In this document: piece by piece, positions 1 to 10,129 of the stretch
Position numbering within the stretch: the stretch's first letter is position 1
Layout: every line of letters begins with the position of its first letter
Assembly (NCBI GenBank): GCA_018296165.2
Contig: JACKQL020000151.1
Span: 28,266 to 92,265, forward strand
DNA: 64,000 bases
Origin: Termitomyces sp. T153
Taxonomy: Eukaryota > Basidiomycota > Agaricomycetes > Agaricales > Lyophyllaceae
Reading direction: 5' to 3'
Translations under genes and position numbers: made by a program
Notes under the pieces: model-generated
Told to the model about the DNA's origin: nothing
Database searches by the model: none
What the model saw: the letters and a program-made list of their open reading frames with translations, nothing else

Positions 1-366
1 GGGTAGCTGGCAGTAGGAGCTTAATAGTTGAGGGTGAGTTAGTAACCATCCCAGAGAACTAGAGCAAAAGTTGTGATGTGGGGGTGAAGTAGAAAGAAGG
101 CACTATCACCAGCAGAGGTCATTGTAACAGTGGTGAGAAGAGTAAGGAAAGAACCAATGGTAAAGAAAAGAGGGGGACCAGGGAACAGACGTGATCTAGT
201 TACTAGCCAAAGTTGCTAGCATCACTAAGTCAAATTAATGTGAATAGGTACCCACAGTTGGTACCAAACTAAGTCAAAGTTGAAGTCGAGAAGGTTCGTC
301 GCTAAGCCAGAGTCAAAGACAGGGTAAAGGAAAGAAAGGCGAAGTGTAATATCAAGCTGGTAGGCT

Positions 367-367
<1 letters not shown>

Positions 368-429
<62 letters not shown>
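368..429. repeat. (AG)31 microsatellite
   Basis: Uninterrupted AG dinucleotide run of 62 bases. The flanking 1-650 bp holds no coding signal that I can recognise. Confidence 0.97.
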
Positions 430-431
<2 letters not shown>

Positions 432-1066
432 GGTCAATTTTGAAGGGGGGTTCTCCTTTTTCTCCTCCCTGTGTGTCCCTCTAGTGTCTATGTACAGTCA
501 GTATTTATACGTTTTTGAAGTGTAGTATGTGAAAGTAAACAAATAAGTACTACTAGCGACGGCGTCTGTCACTGTGCTTATGGTGCATACAAGGCGTCAG
601 TCTGTAACTAAGTGAAAAATCCTAGGCGAAGTCTTGGCGACGCTTAATTGCTAACAAAAACCAAAACAAGAAATGAGTCTGATGTCAACACCTGAAGCAT
701 AGACGCTGTTCAAGTATGTTGGTAAGCTTGGCAAATGAAATGATAGTAAAAAGGTATGCATCTGATAATTTGTCCATATATGGTAGAAGAATGCCATTTT
801 GTTGCCAGGATTGCTAGGGTCACTAATAATCATTGCTAGGAGGTCTAGGCCTTGATGATCTAGGCCCAAGCTCCAGACTCCACGTGATATTTCTCATGCT
901 TGATAAGTCTCGTGGTTGCTAGGGTCTCATGCTTTGGTCCAACCCTCGGGCTCGGTCCCATGTGCTGAGTGTTGTGACTTGTGTCAAATACAAAGTAGTC
1001 AGCTGCCACTAAGTCCACAATGCCAAAAGAATGCCAAAAATGGTGCTCAGCAAAATCTGGGGCTCA

Positions 1067-1525
1067 TCAACTGGCAAGTACTCCAAATGAGCCTGGCACA
1101 ATAGGAATGTCAGCATCAACAGCCCAAGCTTCATGCTTCAACCCTATTTTCTGTATCAAATCTGAACAGGGCCCAAGCCATGTGATCCCAGAGTTAACAA
1201 TGATCAATGCAAATTCAGCAATTTCTGAAAGGAATTCATATCCAAGATGAAGCATTGTGACCTTATTATCAAGACAGATAGAGATAATTCTTTGTCCTGC
1301 CAGATATGCTTTTGACTCAAATTCAGCAGAGCCCTCTGCTGCACTCTGGAGGAGAGGGATAGCCTTGTCAGTGGGAGAAATGTGAAGTGAAAGGGCATCT
1401 GATGGCATATAAATAGCAATAGTCCATATACCAAGTTCCCTTGCAGTACAAATAATGCAAACAGCAATTTTGCCCCTGTTTTTGATTAGGAGCTTTATAC
1501 CCTTGTCCATCACCTTTGGAAACAA
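1067..1525 (-). pseudogene. Biotin carboxylase N-domain fragment, urea-carboxylase type
   Basis: The 152-codon frame aligns by eye with the first part of an ATP-grasp biotin carboxylase. It has a start like KLLIKNRGKIAV (family: LxANRGEIA), then TARELGI, then HLGYEFLSEIAEFA (family: HPGYGFLSENAEFA), then GPCSDLIQKIGLKH and IPIVPG. The GLKH ... VPGS spacing is what urea carboxylase/urea amidolyase (DUR1,2 type) proteins show, rather than acetyl-CoA or pyruvate carboxylase. Only about 145 residues of a roughly 450-residue domain are present, with no ATP-binding or biotinyl part. Conserved residues are changed (E to K, R to C, P to L, G to E, N to I), several in the direction expected of C-to-T/G-to-A decay. 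It is a dead gene fragment, either the relic of a host gene or carried there by a transposon. Start and end are only the limits of recognisable similarity. Confidence 0.65.
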
Positions 1526-1923
1526 CTTGAAAGATCATAATTGATGCACCTGTTACTTTTCAAGGTTCACAAGAGAATAGAATATACATACATCAAACAT
1601 GCATAGTTAGTGGTTCACAGGTGCCCACACAAATGGCTACTGAAGATGAGGATAGGTTCCTATTTCTGGGCAGGTTCATGTGATCAATCTGAGCTCCAAA
1701 CTTTGTATGCTTGCTGAGGCTTACTATGATTGAATCAATCAAAAGCCTTTGATCAAGGTCTATATAAGTGACTCGACCCTCAATCAACCCTCGACGCGTC
1801 ATGTTGCACCCCTTTGGCCATATCACACTTGCTTTGTTGCTCGTTGACAATGGCCTCATTGTCTTCTTTCTACTATTGTGTGGACATCGTATATTAGTTC
1901 TAGCTACGCTTAACTTTCTCTTG

Positions 1924-1960
1924 TCCTGCTTCCTTTCCTTACTCACACAGAGCTCGTCAG
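1924..1960 (+). repeat. 37-bp direct repeat, copy 1
   Basis: Exact copy of 1978-2014, with a 54-bp period. It lies just upstream of the Ngaro-like gag ORF. It may be part of the split direct repeats that end such elements, or a simple duplication. Confidence 0.8.
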
Positions 1961-1977
1961 GTCTGTCTTAGTCCACA

Positions 1978-2014
1978 TCCTGCTTCCTTTCCTTACTCAC
2001 ACAGAGCTCGTCAG
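1978..2014 (+). repeat. 37-bp direct repeat, copy 2
   Basis: Second copy of the 37-bp repeat at 1924-1960. Confidence 0.8.
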
Positions 2015-2209
2015 TCCTTTGGACTCGGCTTTTTGATTCTGCAGGACACCTTTTTTTTTTTTTTTCAGGCAGGCACTACACGTAGTTCGGGTCGTCCTCA
2101 TCTCCCAAACAGTCGGTTTGCCCCAGCAAACTACCGCTCATCCCCACCTCTCTTATTGCCGTCATCACCTCTCACATCCCTCACGCCTTCTCCTTCGTCA
2201 CCAACCTTC

Positions 2210-3064
2210 ATGCCTGATGACAACCAGCCAGGGTCTAGCCCCGAACCCATGGAGTCACAGCCACAGAGCAGCGATGCCGCACTAGCGGGCATGATGACAA
2301 TGTTTCGTGCTTTTGCTGCTCTGGCTAACCAATCGCCCGGCCTCACATCATCTCTCACTGGTGGAACACAACCGATCCCCCACGCAGCTTTCCCAGCATT
2401 TGTGTCAACAGACCAGGCTTCTGCCAGTAAGTCATTACCAGCCTTTTTTCCTGCCATTGAAGCAAGTATGCTGCTGGACATTGCCTGCCACGAGTTCCGC
2501 CCCATGGACCTATGCAAGCTTGATCCTGCATCTAAGTTCCGGCATGCCAAGATGGAGCGCACCAACACAAATGGTCCCCGGATTACCGGCATGAAGGATT
2601 ATCCATCCTTCCATGCCCTGCTCATACCTCTCTCCACATACTTCTCAGTGCTCCAAGCTTTTGCAGCCTCTTCTGGTGATGCTAACACTACATTTGTAAT
2701 CAGCCATGGGGCAGCAAGGTACCTGTCACATCTTGCAAGCCTCAATCAAAAGTACAAATGGGCGGCAGTATTGCAGTACCATATTCACTTCCACCTCAAC
2801 TGCTGCCAAGAGATGCTTGCAGGTTCTTACACTGGCTGGGCCAGGCCAGATGACTTGCTCCTGACAGAATTCTGCCTGGGCAATGCAAGGGCATCAGCTG
2901 CATCACGCAAAACTGTGGGAAAGCACGAGCGTGACATTAGCACAGAAACCTGTTTCGCTTTCAATAAAGGCACTTGCAGTACATCTCCTTGCCCTGACGG
3001 CCGCATCCATAAGTGCCGCAGATGCAGCAAAGACCACTCTGAGAAGGACTGCAAGAAGGCCTGA
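2210..3064 (+). CDS. Gag-like ORF1 of a Ngaro/DIRS-like retroelement
   Basis: Open frame of about 284 codons from the ATG at 2210. The frame is open upstream to 2033, but that part includes a T-homopolymer and looks untranslated. The N-terminal third is rich in Pro, Ser and Gln. The middle is a helical region (about residues 120-230). The C-terminus carries a Cys/His cluster: CFAFNKGTC, then CPDGRIHKCRRC, then H and C before the stop. Such C-terminal Cys/His clusters occur in ORF1 of fungal DIRS/Ngaro-like elements and presumably bind element RNA. The RT ORF follows 12 bp downstream in another frame. The frame is intact and CpG content is normal, so this copy is younger than the Gypsy elements to the right. 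Confidence 0.7.
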   Translation: MPDDNQPGSSPEPMESQPQSSDAALAGMMTMFRAFAALANQSPGLTSSLTGGTQPIPHAAFPAFVSTDQASASKSLPAFFPAIEASMLLDIACHEFRPMDLCKLDPASKFRHAKMERTNTNGPRITGMKDYPSFHALLIPLSTYFSVLQAFAASSGDANTTFVISHGAARYLSHLASLNQKYKWAAVLQYHIHFHLNCCQEMLAGSYTGWARPDDLLLTEFCLGNARASAASRKTVGKHERDISTETCFAFNKGTCSTSPCPDGRIHKCRRCSKDHSEKDCKKA

Positions 3065-3076
3065 GGTCATGCTTCA

Positions 3077-4836
3077 GTGGGCTTGGAGCCCGCCAAACAG
3101 GTTTTTATTCTGGTTTTGGCTCCATCCTCTGAATTCTCACCTAACCTTGCCAACTCTCACCTTTTCCCTCCAGGTCCACCACCACCTCCACGGCCCAACT
3201 CCGACCCGCACTATAACCTTGTTCCAACACCGCATATTGCCCACTCCCCAGTACCATCACCCCTGGTCTTTGATGCATGGCATTACTACCTGCGTGACTA
3301 TCCCAATCCCAGATTTGTATCTTGCATCCTCAATATAATTAGATTTGGTGCTGATATTGGCTTTGTCAGTGAACAATGTCCGCAATTGTGTAAAAACCTT
3401 AAGTCCACCATTGAGTCCAGCAAATTCGTTGAGACATCTGTTAATTCACTCATCGAGCAATCCCATGCTACAGGTCCCTTCAATTCCCTGCCCCTTCCAG
3501 ATTTTAGATGTTCACTGCTAGGTGCTGTCAGCCACAAAAGGAATCCGGGGAAGCTGCGCTTGATCAACCACCTCTTATGGCTGGATGGTTCTTCGGTGAA
3601 CAATGGGATCCCAGACTCTGAAGGCCACATTGTCTATGACATGTTCCTCAGGGCCATTGAGGATATCTGTCTCCTTGGTCATGGCACTTGGATGGCTAAG
3701 CTAGATCTTAAGGATGCCTTTTGACATGTCCCAGTGCAAGCCGAGGATTGGCATCTTCTGGGTTTTAGATGGGGCTCATGTCTCTATCACCTCATAGTAT
3801 TGGCGTTTGGTCTCAAATCTGCACCCTACATCTTTAACCTCTTTGCCAAGGCTTTGCACTGGATTATCCAGCGCCACATTCCTGCTTCCCTCTGCCACTA
3901 TCTGGACGATTTCCTCCTCATGTTCTCCCCATCTGTACCCTCTGAAACGCCAAATGCTGCCATCAAATGGGTTTTGAGTCTTGGTAGGGAGCTGGGGCTC
4001 TCCTTCCAAGACTCAAAGACAATTTGGCCGATGACCAAACTAGAGTTCCTGGGACTTGAGATTGATTCCAAGGCAATGGAGGTGCGGCTCCCACTTGATA
4101 AGAGGGCTTTTTTGGCAGATCTTCTACATGTCTGGTCCTCCAAGCAGAAGTGTTCTCTCCATGAATTACAGGAACTTACTGGTTTTCTGCAGTTTGCTTT
4201 GCAGGTTATACCTCATTCTTGGACTTTCCTTCACCGCATTTTTGACTTTTCAACCTCATTTGCCTCTCCATTTTTGTCGCGCCACATCTCTAAGTCTGTG
4301 GCATCAGACATTCGTTGGTGGAGGACATTCAGCACTCATTGGAACGACATGATGCTCATATCTCCATTGTGGCCCTCTTTATCCATCTACACTGACGCGA
4401 GTGGGAGGAAGGGCATTGGAGGAGTCATCATGGATCAGTGGTTCTTGGCGCATGTCCCCAGGCGGTTCCGTAAACGTGATATACAGTTCAAGGGAATATT
4501 CGCCATCCTCCATACAATTCTATGCTGGGGGGACACTTGGAGTGGGCATCACATCACATTCTTCTGTGACAACTCTGCTGTCATAGCGTGGCTTAACTCA
4601 GGAATGGCAAACTCAGTCCATAGCATGTGGGTCTTAAGGACCATCGTCATGCTTGCAGCTTGCCTCGGTTTTTCTTTCTCTTCTGTTTGGATTCCCACCG
4701 AAGAGAATACACTTGCTGATGCTGCTTCCTGTTTTCAGTACAGCAAGCTATTCGAGCTCGCACCACACCTTCCCCATACACCCTCATCACAGAGATTGCA
4801 CCTCATTGGTACGATGCGCACGCTAACCTCTCACCT
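3077..4836 (+). pseudogene. Ngaro/DIRS-like reverse transcriptase and RNase H
   Basis: RT of the tyrosine-recombinase retroelement type. Visible blocks are GPFNSLPLPDFRCS, KLRLINHL, MAKLDLKDAF, FGLKSAPYIFN and the catalytic HYLDDFL (about 3893-3913). RNase H follows with YTDASGRKGIGG, an FFCDNSAVIAWLNSG block and ADAAS near 4720. The frame is broken once, by a TGA at 3722-3724 directly after LDLKDAF. Related proteins have Arg here, so this looks like a CGA-to-TGA change. Apart from that stop the domain reads through. The RNase H frame runs on as a meaningless tail to 5662; the true next domain (recombinase) is in another frame from about 4780. Confidence 0.8.
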
Positions 4837-5272
4837 CAAGCAGCATTCTACCTATGGCACGGACTGGCCTCCAGCACTAGAAAGAATTACTCCACTGGCC
4901 AGAAGTCCTTTATTGATTTTTGCCGCCTCAACCCCAGTGTCCTCGACGAGCCAGGCTGCTATCTCCCAGCCACTGATCGAGCCATTGTGGAATGGGTCTG
5001 CTCCCTTGGGGACCATGCGCTGCAGCCCAAGACCATTAAAGGCTACCTTGCCGCCGTTTGTTCCCTCCACATTGATGAAGGACTCTCCTTTGGTGCATGT
5101 GAGTCTGAGACAGTCCGCAGAGTTATCAGGGGTATCAAGTGCTATCATGGGGAGCGTGAGCGCAACCCCAAATGGCCTATCACCCTCAACATTCTCTAGA
5201 AGCTCTCATGTGTCACCGGCAATGTCTCTAAACCCTTCCAAGCATCCTTTGATGCAGCATGTAACATTGCAT
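4780..5272 (+). pseudogene. Tyrosine recombinase, N-terminal (core-binding) half
   Basis: In the frame next to RNase H the sequence reads SSTRKNYSTGQKSFIDFC, then SLGDHALQPKTIKGYLAAVC and VRRVIRGIK. This is the N-terminal SAM-like DNA-binding domain of retroelement tyrosine recombinases. A TAG at 5197-5199 interrupts it. Recombinase-like residues continue on the plus strand to about 5270 (SFDAACNIAC), where similarity stops abruptly. The catalytic half is not downstream on this strand but inverted at 5275-5531. The recombinase would join a circular DNA intermediate into the genome; this copy cannot. Confidence 0.75.
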
Positions 5273-5274
5273 GT

Positions 5275-5531
5275 GAGAGGAGAGCCATTGGGGTTTGCAA
5301 ATAGGGGGGAATCATGTGGTTTGGGGTCGACAGTGAACATGGTGTGGAGCGCTGAGACAGGACAGGTGAAGGAGCCCGTGGGGGCCTTGGCGAGCAGGAT
5401 GGAAGTGCCTCTACGGAACAGGTCTGTTTTGGAGGTGGGGAGGTCAATTCTGACATGTGAGGGGGAATCCAAGGAGGGGAGGAATGTGACGCATCCTCGT
5501 GTAAGGTGGGATGCAGGGCTGAACTTCTCAC
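5275..5531 (-). pseudogene. Tyrosine recombinase catalytic-half fragment, inverted
   Basis: Minus-strand frame reading ASHLTRGCVTFLPS, then SHVRIDLPTSKTDLFRRG, CPVSALHTMF and SPLFANPNGSPLT. These match the start of the catalytic domain of Ngaro/DIRS-type recombinases. It has the opposite orientation to the N-terminal half at 4780-5272 and meets it head to head at about 5273. The C-terminal catalytic boxes are not visible. Its right edge coincides with the point where the NTPase gene frame loses meaning. Confidence 0.75.
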
Positions 5532-6249
5532 CATGCCCAAGGGTAAACTCGCCGCAGCAAAGGAATCCAGCCCAGGCAGACTCTTCGTGTCGACACTCAA
5601 GCAGTGCCTCTTGGAGGATATCAGGGCCCGGAGAAAGTCCTCGACGCGAATCATCTGGCTGAACGAGACATCACCACTGACACCTCCGAGAACCGCATTG
5701 ACGTGCTCATGATCAGGGTTCTTCAAGATAGCAATGTCGTGGGCCAGAGTGCAGAGCATCCTCACAACCAACTCCTCTCTGGTTCCCTGGTCGATTAGTC
5801 CCAATTCGAGCCATTGTGAGATAGCAGATGGTATATTGGTCTTGTATGCTGCTATAATCATCTCGATGTGCTCCGCTGGCGGTAGAGTGGATCGAGTTCT
5901 TCCCAATCCTTTGACGTGGCACCATTTGAATATCGCACGGGCAGCAGCTTCTGCCACAAAAGGTTCGGAAGGATATCCACCACGAAGATACTGTTGATGT
6001 TTTGGAACGGAGTAGACTGTTCGCATACTACTGGCGACAAGAAGTCCTTCAAGGAAAACGGCCTCGTCTCGGTTCAATTCAAAGCTCAAATTAACACGAA
6101 CGGAAAGAGGAGGAATCAACTTTTGGAGTGGAAATTTGCAAGATTTGTCCCGACTTGTGTCTTCAAGACGCAATTCCAACTTAGACATGGCATATTTCAC
6201 TACTTCTTCATCATCTATAGACGGAGTATTTTCCAGAACAGTCCAAAAT

Positions 6250-6302
6250 CTACGCAATTTAGCACGAAAGAGACAAGGGAAAAACAAAGTCCGTTGGCTT
6301 AC
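6250..6302 (-). other. Intron 5 of NTPase gene
   Basis: 53 nt, donor GTAAGC, acceptor TAG, branch-like CTAA. It joins GRPL to FWTVLEN. Confidence 0.65.
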
Positions 6303-6726
6303 AAGGGACGGCCAAATCGCGCCATGAACTTCAACGAACAAATTTCTTGAGAAGAGTGGGTGCCTTCAATCACAAGGCTCGGCTCCTTCCACGCATCGAA
6401 AGGAAGTTCAACAAAAGGAGCGTTCATATTATCATCACTGCCTTCAGAATGAGACGACATAGGACGAGAGGACCAAAAATTACGTGAGCTAGTAGGGACG
6501 GTCTCGGACAGTCTCGAATAAGTCGAGAGGAATAAGGCAAAGACGGGTGCATTCATCATGTACGTGAAGGCTTTGCAGAGGCACTGATACGCTGTGCGGT
6601 TTGGTTCTGCCGAAACCGTAGTCTTGCTGAGATGGTGGGCTTCATCGAAATAGAAAACGATAACAGGTTGTATGTCGGTCTGCGCAGGTTCGATTTTCTT
6701 CGAGACAGAGTCAATGAATATCTTCA

Positions 6727-6779
6727 CTGGAAATAACATCAGTCATAAGTTTTTAGGTGGGTGGCGAGTATCAGCGAAC
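6727..6779 (-). other. Intron 4 of NTPase gene
   Basis: 53 nt, GT...CAG, branch-like CTGAT. It removes the in-frame stop that ends the unspliced reading. Confidence 0.65.
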
Positions 6780-7109
6780 CTCGGTTTCGAAGATGGTCAA
6801 ATTCGACACGCTCGTCCGATATGTCTTCGAAACCTCGTAAAGGAGACGGGTCGATTGCTGTTGTGTACATCTTGAGACGCTCCGGGCTGAGAGGGGGTCC
6901 AAGATATTCTTTCCAATCTGCTGCGAGACGTTCGATTCCAAGCCCCGACCTTTTCCAGAGATTGATCCAATTATCCACAAAGGCGATGATCTTTAATAAG
7001 AACAGGAGGTAGCGACGCTGAAGATGAAGTTCCAAGGTTTCTTTTGTGGTCTTTGTGCAGAAAAAGCCAAGTAGCGGTTGACCATCGGCCATATCACCCT
7101 GTGGAAAGC

Positions 7110-7158
7110 CTTGATCGTGAGGTCAAAAGAACGTATCATATCAACCAAAGCAAAGCAC
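7110..7158 (-). other. Intron 3 of NTPase gene
   Basis: 49 nt, GT...AAG, with CTCAC near its 3' end. Splicing joins LRPTGDRSG to FPQGDMADG. Confidence 0.65.
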
Positions 7159-7401
7159 CTGATCTATCTCCTGTAGGCCTCAAAACCATCGGGATCATGA
7201 AGACCGAGTCGGCGACCTTGTCCACGAGCCTGGATTTACCTGTACCGGATCCTTGAATGATGGCACAGAAATTCGCGTAGGGTTTCTCGAATGATTCTGA
7301 GTACATTGCATTCATCGCGCCTTTCAAGAGTTCATGGGCATTCCCCACATACACCGTCTTCCAGGCTGTTTTTACCGACTCTTTGATAGCTGAGGCGTGC
7401 A

Positions 7402-7451
7402 CTCGTCGTAAGTATTTGAGGATGGGAACGGGACTAACTTTAGGGACTCAC
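7402..7451 (-). other. Intron 2 of NTPase gene
   Basis: 50 nt, donor GTGAGT, acceptor GAG. A second possible acceptor ten bases further on (CTCAG) would also keep the frame. Confidence 0.6.
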
Positions 7452-7511
7452 TAGGTTTCGGGTTGGATGCAGGTGTCTGAAGGGTAGGTTTCTTCTCGTC
7501 TTCCGTCTTGA

Positions 7512-7563
7512 CTACCAAAAGTGAGTGAAAAAAGAGGACTGGTGCAGGATGTGAGCGACGAAC
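7512..7563 (-). other. Intron 1 of NTPase gene
   Basis: 52 nt, GT...AG, with a pyrimidine tract and a CTCAC-like branch site. It joins phase 1 to phase 1. Confidence 0.6.
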
Positions 7564-8089
7564 TGTATTCGAGCAATCTGGTTATCGCCAGCTGCATCAT
7601 CTTAATCCCTCCCCGCTCACGCTCACGATTCGGGTTACAGAGATTTTGAAAGGCCCAGAGATAGGAGCCTGATGGCGGCACTGGTATGTCGTTTCTGCCA
7701 ACGATGATTTGAGCAAGTTCCTTGAAGATTGACGAATAGCAAGCTTGAAACTCTTCCGAAGACGCGTCGTCTTCCATCAAATCAAGCAGTTGATCGTACA
7801 CTTTGGTTTTCCTTGCCCGACGAAACACCTCTTGAGCCTTTTCCAATTGGGATACTGGCTGCGGGTCCTGCTCCTGATTGGGTCGTTTGACCGATCCCTG
7901 AGGTTCAGACGCGTAAGCGCTTGGAAGAACGGCCAGACATGACGGAAGTACAAAGTGGTTACTGCGGAGTTCGAGAGCACCCAAGTTATATATATTAGTT
8001 TCAAAGTCAACCGCGCGTCATTTGCCCATTGATCTGATTATCAAATGATCACTGGCCGCAGACGACTCACAAGCTATTGTGGGCGCTTG

Positions 8090-9100
8090 AATCTGCATGC
8101 GGACTACTTCCCTCCTGACAGATTGTTTTCTCCACACGGGCTAAAGGGGCAAAATGTTCCTTGAGCACCAAGTTCTTTCTTTGACTGGCACGTGGGTCCT
8201 GTGAGGCCACTCCCGATTCATCTCCGGCAGGTGAGAATGAGATATTCTAGTAAGTATGTACGAAGATATAGTTCTTGCTCAAATTTCGTAAATGTAGCCC
8301 CGGAAACAACTTTGATATCGGACATTCCAGGTGAACGGTCTGGAGGTAATCTTATGGGCACCGCAGGAGTCATATAGATCTCTTCCTGCCACGCCAGGTA
8401 ATACATGTTTGATGTGTACACAGCGAGCTGGCGTATGGTCCTCACCACAATCCAGAAACAACATTGGAAATACCTACCACGAGCGCAACATGACTCTCAT
8501 TGAATATCTGCAGGACAATGGAGGAGCGAGGTGAGTCACGTTGCAGCCACGTTTCATAACGAGAAGGAACCTCTTCGTTCTGATACTCGCTCCCAGCCGA
8601 GAATTACCCAATAAACAGAAGCGCTTGTTACAGCTTGTTACCCTCGTTCGTTATTGTCTTGTCACTCTGCAGGTGGACCGGATTGCTTCCTGTTCAAGGG
8701 TCAAATTGTACCCATGCGCTACATACAACTCTTCGAACATCAGCACTTGAGTGCCGCATGGCAGTCATTCCCGATTTTCAGAAGCAGTAAAATCAACCCG
8801 AGAAACTCGCGTTCATCACGGTGAATGTGAAATTTTGTAGATATAGTCCTGGATGTAGCCTCAATATCCTGAGCGGTCTAGAGGTATGAATGTAATTCAT
8901 TCTGCAATGTCAGGTACGCTTCATATTGATACACGTGTCATGCATACACACAGCGAGCGGCCCTTCACCACCCCCGAATTTGAAAACAAATTTGAAATAC
9001 GTACCACAAAGGCGGCCATAACCATCTGATGACATATCTCCATTATGCAAAACAACGGTGAAACGAGGTGAGTCCAGTCGATGCACCCTAGATTTCCCAG
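8090..9100 (+). pseudogene. Degenerate tandem duplication of an unknown gene segment
   Basis: Two diverged copies lie one after the other, roughly 8090-8545 and 8675-9080. Shared landmarks in the same order are KGQNVP versus KGQIVP, LEHQVLS versus FEHQHLS, ACACAGCGAGC (8419 and 8950 areas), and an exon-like block ending NGGAR versus NGETR. That block is followed in both by GTGAGT (about 8530 and 9069). The best reading (around 8690-8800) is on the plus strand: FLFKGQIVPMRYIQLFEHQ. I do not recognise the family. Frames are broken in both copies. Confidence 0.4.
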
Positions 9101-10129
9101 ATGTATACTCGGAGCTAATCTGAGTTTGCTGCGCCTTGCATGATCGATGTCTTCTCTTGAAAGATATGTCGATCGCCGACAACATTTCTCCTTGAATTGT
9201 GCAAAGGTTGGGTTGGGTGGAAGCATACGTTATGGCTGTTAAGGCTTTACAAGTAGTTTGATAAGATTTCTGAGTGACGGTATACATTGACAGGACTCCG
9301 AATACGTTTCATCGACCCGGACACAACGGTTTTCTGTGTAAACCTCGGACTATCCCCGAATCGCTATCCCTATTCTTTACTGTTCCTGTTCGTACTCGTC
9401 ATGCTCACAAGGGACTTACATTTGATGGTGGGACTCTGGGGTTTCTGTGTGCACTGTCAATCGAGCTATGCCGTTGTGTATACCATTGTTTCCGTTCCTG
9501 AGCCTCCAAATCGGCATCGACCATCTGATGCGGAAAACTAAACTCTCATCGTGTCTTCTCCTCTCGGCTTGCAGATGTGGTAAGCACATATTGTGGGTGT
9601 TGACCCCTCAGATACTATGTGTACACGTGGTTCTATGTGTATGTCCTTGAATCTTGGGATTTTCCTCCTGTATTTTATTTCTCGAAATAGGATTCCAAGG
9701 TCTATGGGATATCAATACAGTGAATATCAAGTTCACTGACTGTCCCAGAACTTTGACATGAAGAGATGAGCCACGGACAGTCAAATACAATAGCGTTACA
9801 TAACGTGCATCTCGAGTAAGGATTCCTCTGTTGGCATTGATCCATCGTTGATCAGGGTCGAAGCCTCTCGATGGTCGATAATAGCTCTGTCCCAGTGAGA
9901 TATCAGTGGAAATCTCGAGCACAACAAGACAAGTCTGTTGATGATTGCACGTATGATCGGTCAGAGAGTGAGTTCAAAGCCAGGATCGGGTCAAAAGACC
10001 TGAAAAGTGTCTCGACTCGTGGCGTGCATGCTTCACTCATACTAACATGGATAACAATACAATGAACACTGATATATGCATACTACAGATTACATTCTAT
10101 TGAAAGGAAGACTACAAGCCAGTTCTCAC
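9100..10129. other. CpG-normal stretch, no assignable gene
   Basis: Short protein-like blocks occur on both strands (for example ARYVTLLYLTVRG on the minus strand near 9800) between possible GT-AG introns. I could not connect them into a convincing gene. Confidence 0.3.

Larger units (their letters stand above)
5532..7984 (-). pseudogene. Multi-exon P-loop NTPase gene, 3' end lost
   Basis: Six minus-strand blocks join in frame: 7984-7564, 7511-7452, 7401-7159, 7109-6780, 6726-6303 and 6249 to about 5532, giving about 730 codons. Each intervening piece is 49-53 nt with GT...AG ends, and every join keeps phase. Walker A is IIQGSGTGKSR in the third block. Walker B is VIVFYFDEAHH in the fifth, followed by MARFGRPL spliced to FWTVLE. 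The last block has RYLRGGYPSEPFVAEAA. This resembles large P-loop NTPases that are expanded in agaricomycetes; a link to the Crinkler/RHS-type NTPases is my inference from memory. No in-frame ATG starts the first block, so a 5' exon is probably missing from the model. At about 5531 the frame runs out of phase into the inverted recombinase fragment, so the natural C-terminus is gone. CpG content is normal and I see no premature stop, so it may still be transcribed. Confidence 0.65.

Noticed and set aside
2131..2592. A 153-codon minus-strand ORF
   Set aside because: Antisense shadow of the gag-like ORF1, with no independent motif.
4837..5662. The RT/RNase H frame stays open to 5,662, giving a 642-codon protein
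   Set aside because: After about 4,780 the residues match no domain, while the adjacent frame reads as tyrosine recombinase, then an inverted fragment and the antisense of the NTPase gene. The tail is meaningless reading.
5196..6341. A single 381-codon minus-strand gene
   Set aside because: Its start is a TTG inside the previous exon and its first about 30 codons lie in an intron; its last about 110 codons are out-of-frame reading of a recombinase fragment. The spliced model explains the rest.
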